Source: Candidatus Bathyarchaeota archaeon
Lineage (GTDB): Archaea > Thermoproteota > Bathyarchaeia > TCS64
Length of the DNA stretch: 6,182 nucleotides
Assembly: GCA_013619005.1 (NCBI GenBank)
Contig: JABXKY010000115.1
Location: forward strand, 1-6,182
Direction: 5' to 3'
This document shows, piece by piece, positions 5,044 to 6,182 of this stretch. A model generated the notes under the pieces. That model searched no databases and was not told where the DNA came from. It saw nothing but the letters and a program-made list of their open reading frames with translations. The position numbers and the translations under genes are program-made. The first letter of the stretch is position 1. Each line of letters starts with the position of its first letter.

Positions 5044-6123
5044 TTAGATGGCAAGATAATAGTACAGGATAATAGATGCAGGAATAATGTGGAACAGAGC
5101 CGTAATAATCAATGTTGTCTTTGGGTCCTTCGAAACGTAATCCGCTACCCTAGTCGTCAACCTTGCGAATGGGTCAAGGATCGGCGTGAATAGCATCGCC
5201 CCGACAACATTTATCGTGAGATGGACCAGCCAAACCCCGAGCGCAATTGGGTCTCCTGTTGCCATCGCTGCGATCATAACATCGAACACGGTTCCAATGT
5301 TAGCCCCAAGTATGTAAGGGAGAATATAGTACTCGGCCTTGATTACTCCCGATGTAGCTAACGGGATCAGCAGAGAGACCATCACGGTGGTGCTTGGAAC
5401 TAGCAATGTGAATATGAATCCAGCTAAGAACGCCCTCTTGGGTCTCGTAAAAGTGGACCTGATCAGGTTCCAGCTTCGAGGCATGCTAAAAATCGCTGTC
5501 ATGTATTTCTCGACAGCGCCAAGAGCAACTAGCAACAACACTCCTCCTCCAACTAGACCCGCCCATGGTCCAATGTATCCTAACAGGGGCTTGACCCAGG
5601 GCGTGATTGTGTCAAGAAGATCAGGTACGGCGTTAAGCCAGGTTATCTTCACGAATTGATGGGACCCCCATTTGGCTATTTTGGAGAACGTTCCAAAGAA
5701 GAGCTCCATGGGATAGAAAATGGCTAGCGTGAAAAGATTGTACAGGACGTGGCTCATAGTGACGTTGAAAGCCGCCCTTGATTCGCCTTTTCCCTTTAGA
5801 CGCTCCAAGACTGATATGAGGAAAGGCGTTACCGTGGTCCCAATTTCTGCGCCAATAATAGTGGCAACTGAAAGGTTTAGGGGCATAACTCCCGATGACG
5901 TGAATGCACATATTATGGAGTCGAAAGCCCCGCTGCTGTGAAGCAGCGCTGTGCTTATCCACCCTGCGAATACGGCGCTGGTAGTGTCCCTGATTATTAG
6001 AACTATGGTCTCAGCCAGCGCCACGCCCACGACTTTGGCGCTGTTCTTTACCAGGACAATAGCCGAGATGAAGAAATATATCGATAAAATTGACCCAATC
6101 GCGTTCTTATATTTCGAGCTCAA
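5044..6123 (-). CDS. Na+/phosphate-cotransporter (PF02690, NaPi-II-like) family membrane protein
   Basis: This 359-residue integral membrane protein has the inverted two-repeat plan of the Na/Pi-cotransporter family, which moves phosphate or other anions inward with sodium. Repeat 1 runs from about 50 to 105: WISTALLHSSGAF (55-67), then ATIIGAEIGTTVTPF (87-101). Repeat 2 runs from about 233 to 290: FIFTLLVPSTTVMVSLLIPL (236-255), then ILGANIGTVFD (271-281). Each repeat is followed by a His/Asn helix motif, MSHVLYNL (123-130) and VHLTINVVG (300-308). The usual QSSS signatures are HSSG (62-65) and VPST (242-245), so phosphate specificity is not certain. Hydrophobic segments fill most of the chain, with a first span near 11-35 and a last near 337-358. 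There is no fused C-terminal PhoU domain; the separate PhoU-like gene follows. The start is a TTG at 6123, the only start codon between the in-frame stop at 6163-6165 and the first span, with a weak AAGG just upstream. Confidence 0.85.
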   Translation of the reverse strand: MSSKYKNAIGSILSIYFFISAIVLVKNSAKVVGVALAETIVLIIRDTTSAVFAGWISTALLHSSGAFDSIICAFTSSGVMPLNLSVATIIGAEIGTTVTPFLISVLERLKGKGESRAAFNVTMSHVLYNLFTLAIFYPMELFFGTFSKIAKWGSHQFVKITWLNAVPDLLDTITPWVKPLLGYIGPWAGLVGGGVLLLVALGAVEKYMTAIFSMPRSWNLIRSTFTRPKRAFLAGFIFTLLVPSTTVMVSLLIPLATSGVIKAEYYILPYILGANIGTVFDVMIAAMATGDPIALGVWLVHLTINVVGAMLFTPILDPFARLTTRVADYVSKDPKTTLIITALFHIIPASIILYYYLAI

Positions 6124-6171
6124 TATGCCTTTGAAGCAATAGATTATAGATAAAAAAGTAATTTATTGAGA

Positions 6172-6178
6172 TTATATA
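6172..6178 (-). promoter_or_regulatory. TATA-box candidate for the transporter gene
   Basis: On the minus strand TATATAA is centred about 52 bases upstream of the TTG at 6123, predicting a leader of about 25 bases that contains a weak AAGG ribosome site. A second AT-rich stretch (TTATCTATAATC, about 6142-6153) lies at leaderless distance and is an alternative. The window ends here, so further upstream elements are not visible. Confidence 0.35.
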
Positions 6179-6182
6179 GCTC

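Noticed and set aside
5633..5962. Minus-strand 109-codon frame overlapping the transporter gene in another frame
   Set aside because: It covers repeat 1 of the transporter, which carries the family motifs, and it encodes no recognisable domain.
1..6182. A mobile element, defence system, CRISPR array or tRNA/rRNA gene
   Set aside because: No transposase, integrase, direct-repeat array or tRNA-like cloverleaf was seen. The genes are metabolic and transport functions packed with short gaps.

Overview
The window looks archaeal and, judging by gene content, chromosomal rather than mobile. The evidence is a 2-oxoacid:ferredoxin oxidoreductase of the archaeal two-subunit type (fused gamma-alpha chain plus beta chain), TATA-like elements at the expected archaeal distance from starts that lack a Shine-Dalgarno sequence, GGTGAT/GGAGGTG ribosome sites at other genes, and a T-rich tract instead of a stem-loop after the ferredoxin gene. 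Base composition is moderate, with AT-rich intergenic gaps. I cannot fix the phylum; Thermoproteota-related and Thermoplasmatota lineages are both possible. No RNA gene, CRISPR array, insertion sequence or obvious transfer signature was found.

Layout from left to right. Positions 1-1147 (minus) hold an M20D-type metallo-amidohydrolase, cut by the left edge close to its C-terminus. A 111-base divergent promoter gap follows, then a small plus-strand ORF of 44 codons (1259-1393) that has its own TATA-like element. Positions 1398-3982 (minus) hold the oxidoreductase pair: the gamma-alpha chain is translated first and the beta chain follows through an ATGA overlap with a strong ribosome site. A 124-base divergent region (3983-4106) carries two perfect palindromes and promoter candidates for both sides. 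A 58-residue dicluster ferredoxin lies on the plus strand (4107-4283). Positions 4320-4991 and 5044-6123 (both minus) encode a PhoU-like DUF47 protein and, upstream of it, a Na+/phosphate-cotransporter-family membrane protein.

How the parts fit. The oxidoreductase makes acyl-CoA from a 2-oxoacid and passes electrons to ferredoxin, so the divergently encoded ferredoxin is a natural partner. Its cluster I site has Asp in place of one Cys, as in some hyperthermophile ferredoxins. The transporter and PhoU-like protein probably form an anion (phosphate) uptake unit. Together they resemble, in domain order and total length, the fused transporter-PhoU proteins of many bacteria, but the transporter's two QSSS signatures are both altered. 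I see no clear novel multi-gene system. The best leads are the small ORF, the degenerate transporter motifs, the palindromic oxidoreductase promoter and the Asp-type ferredoxin.
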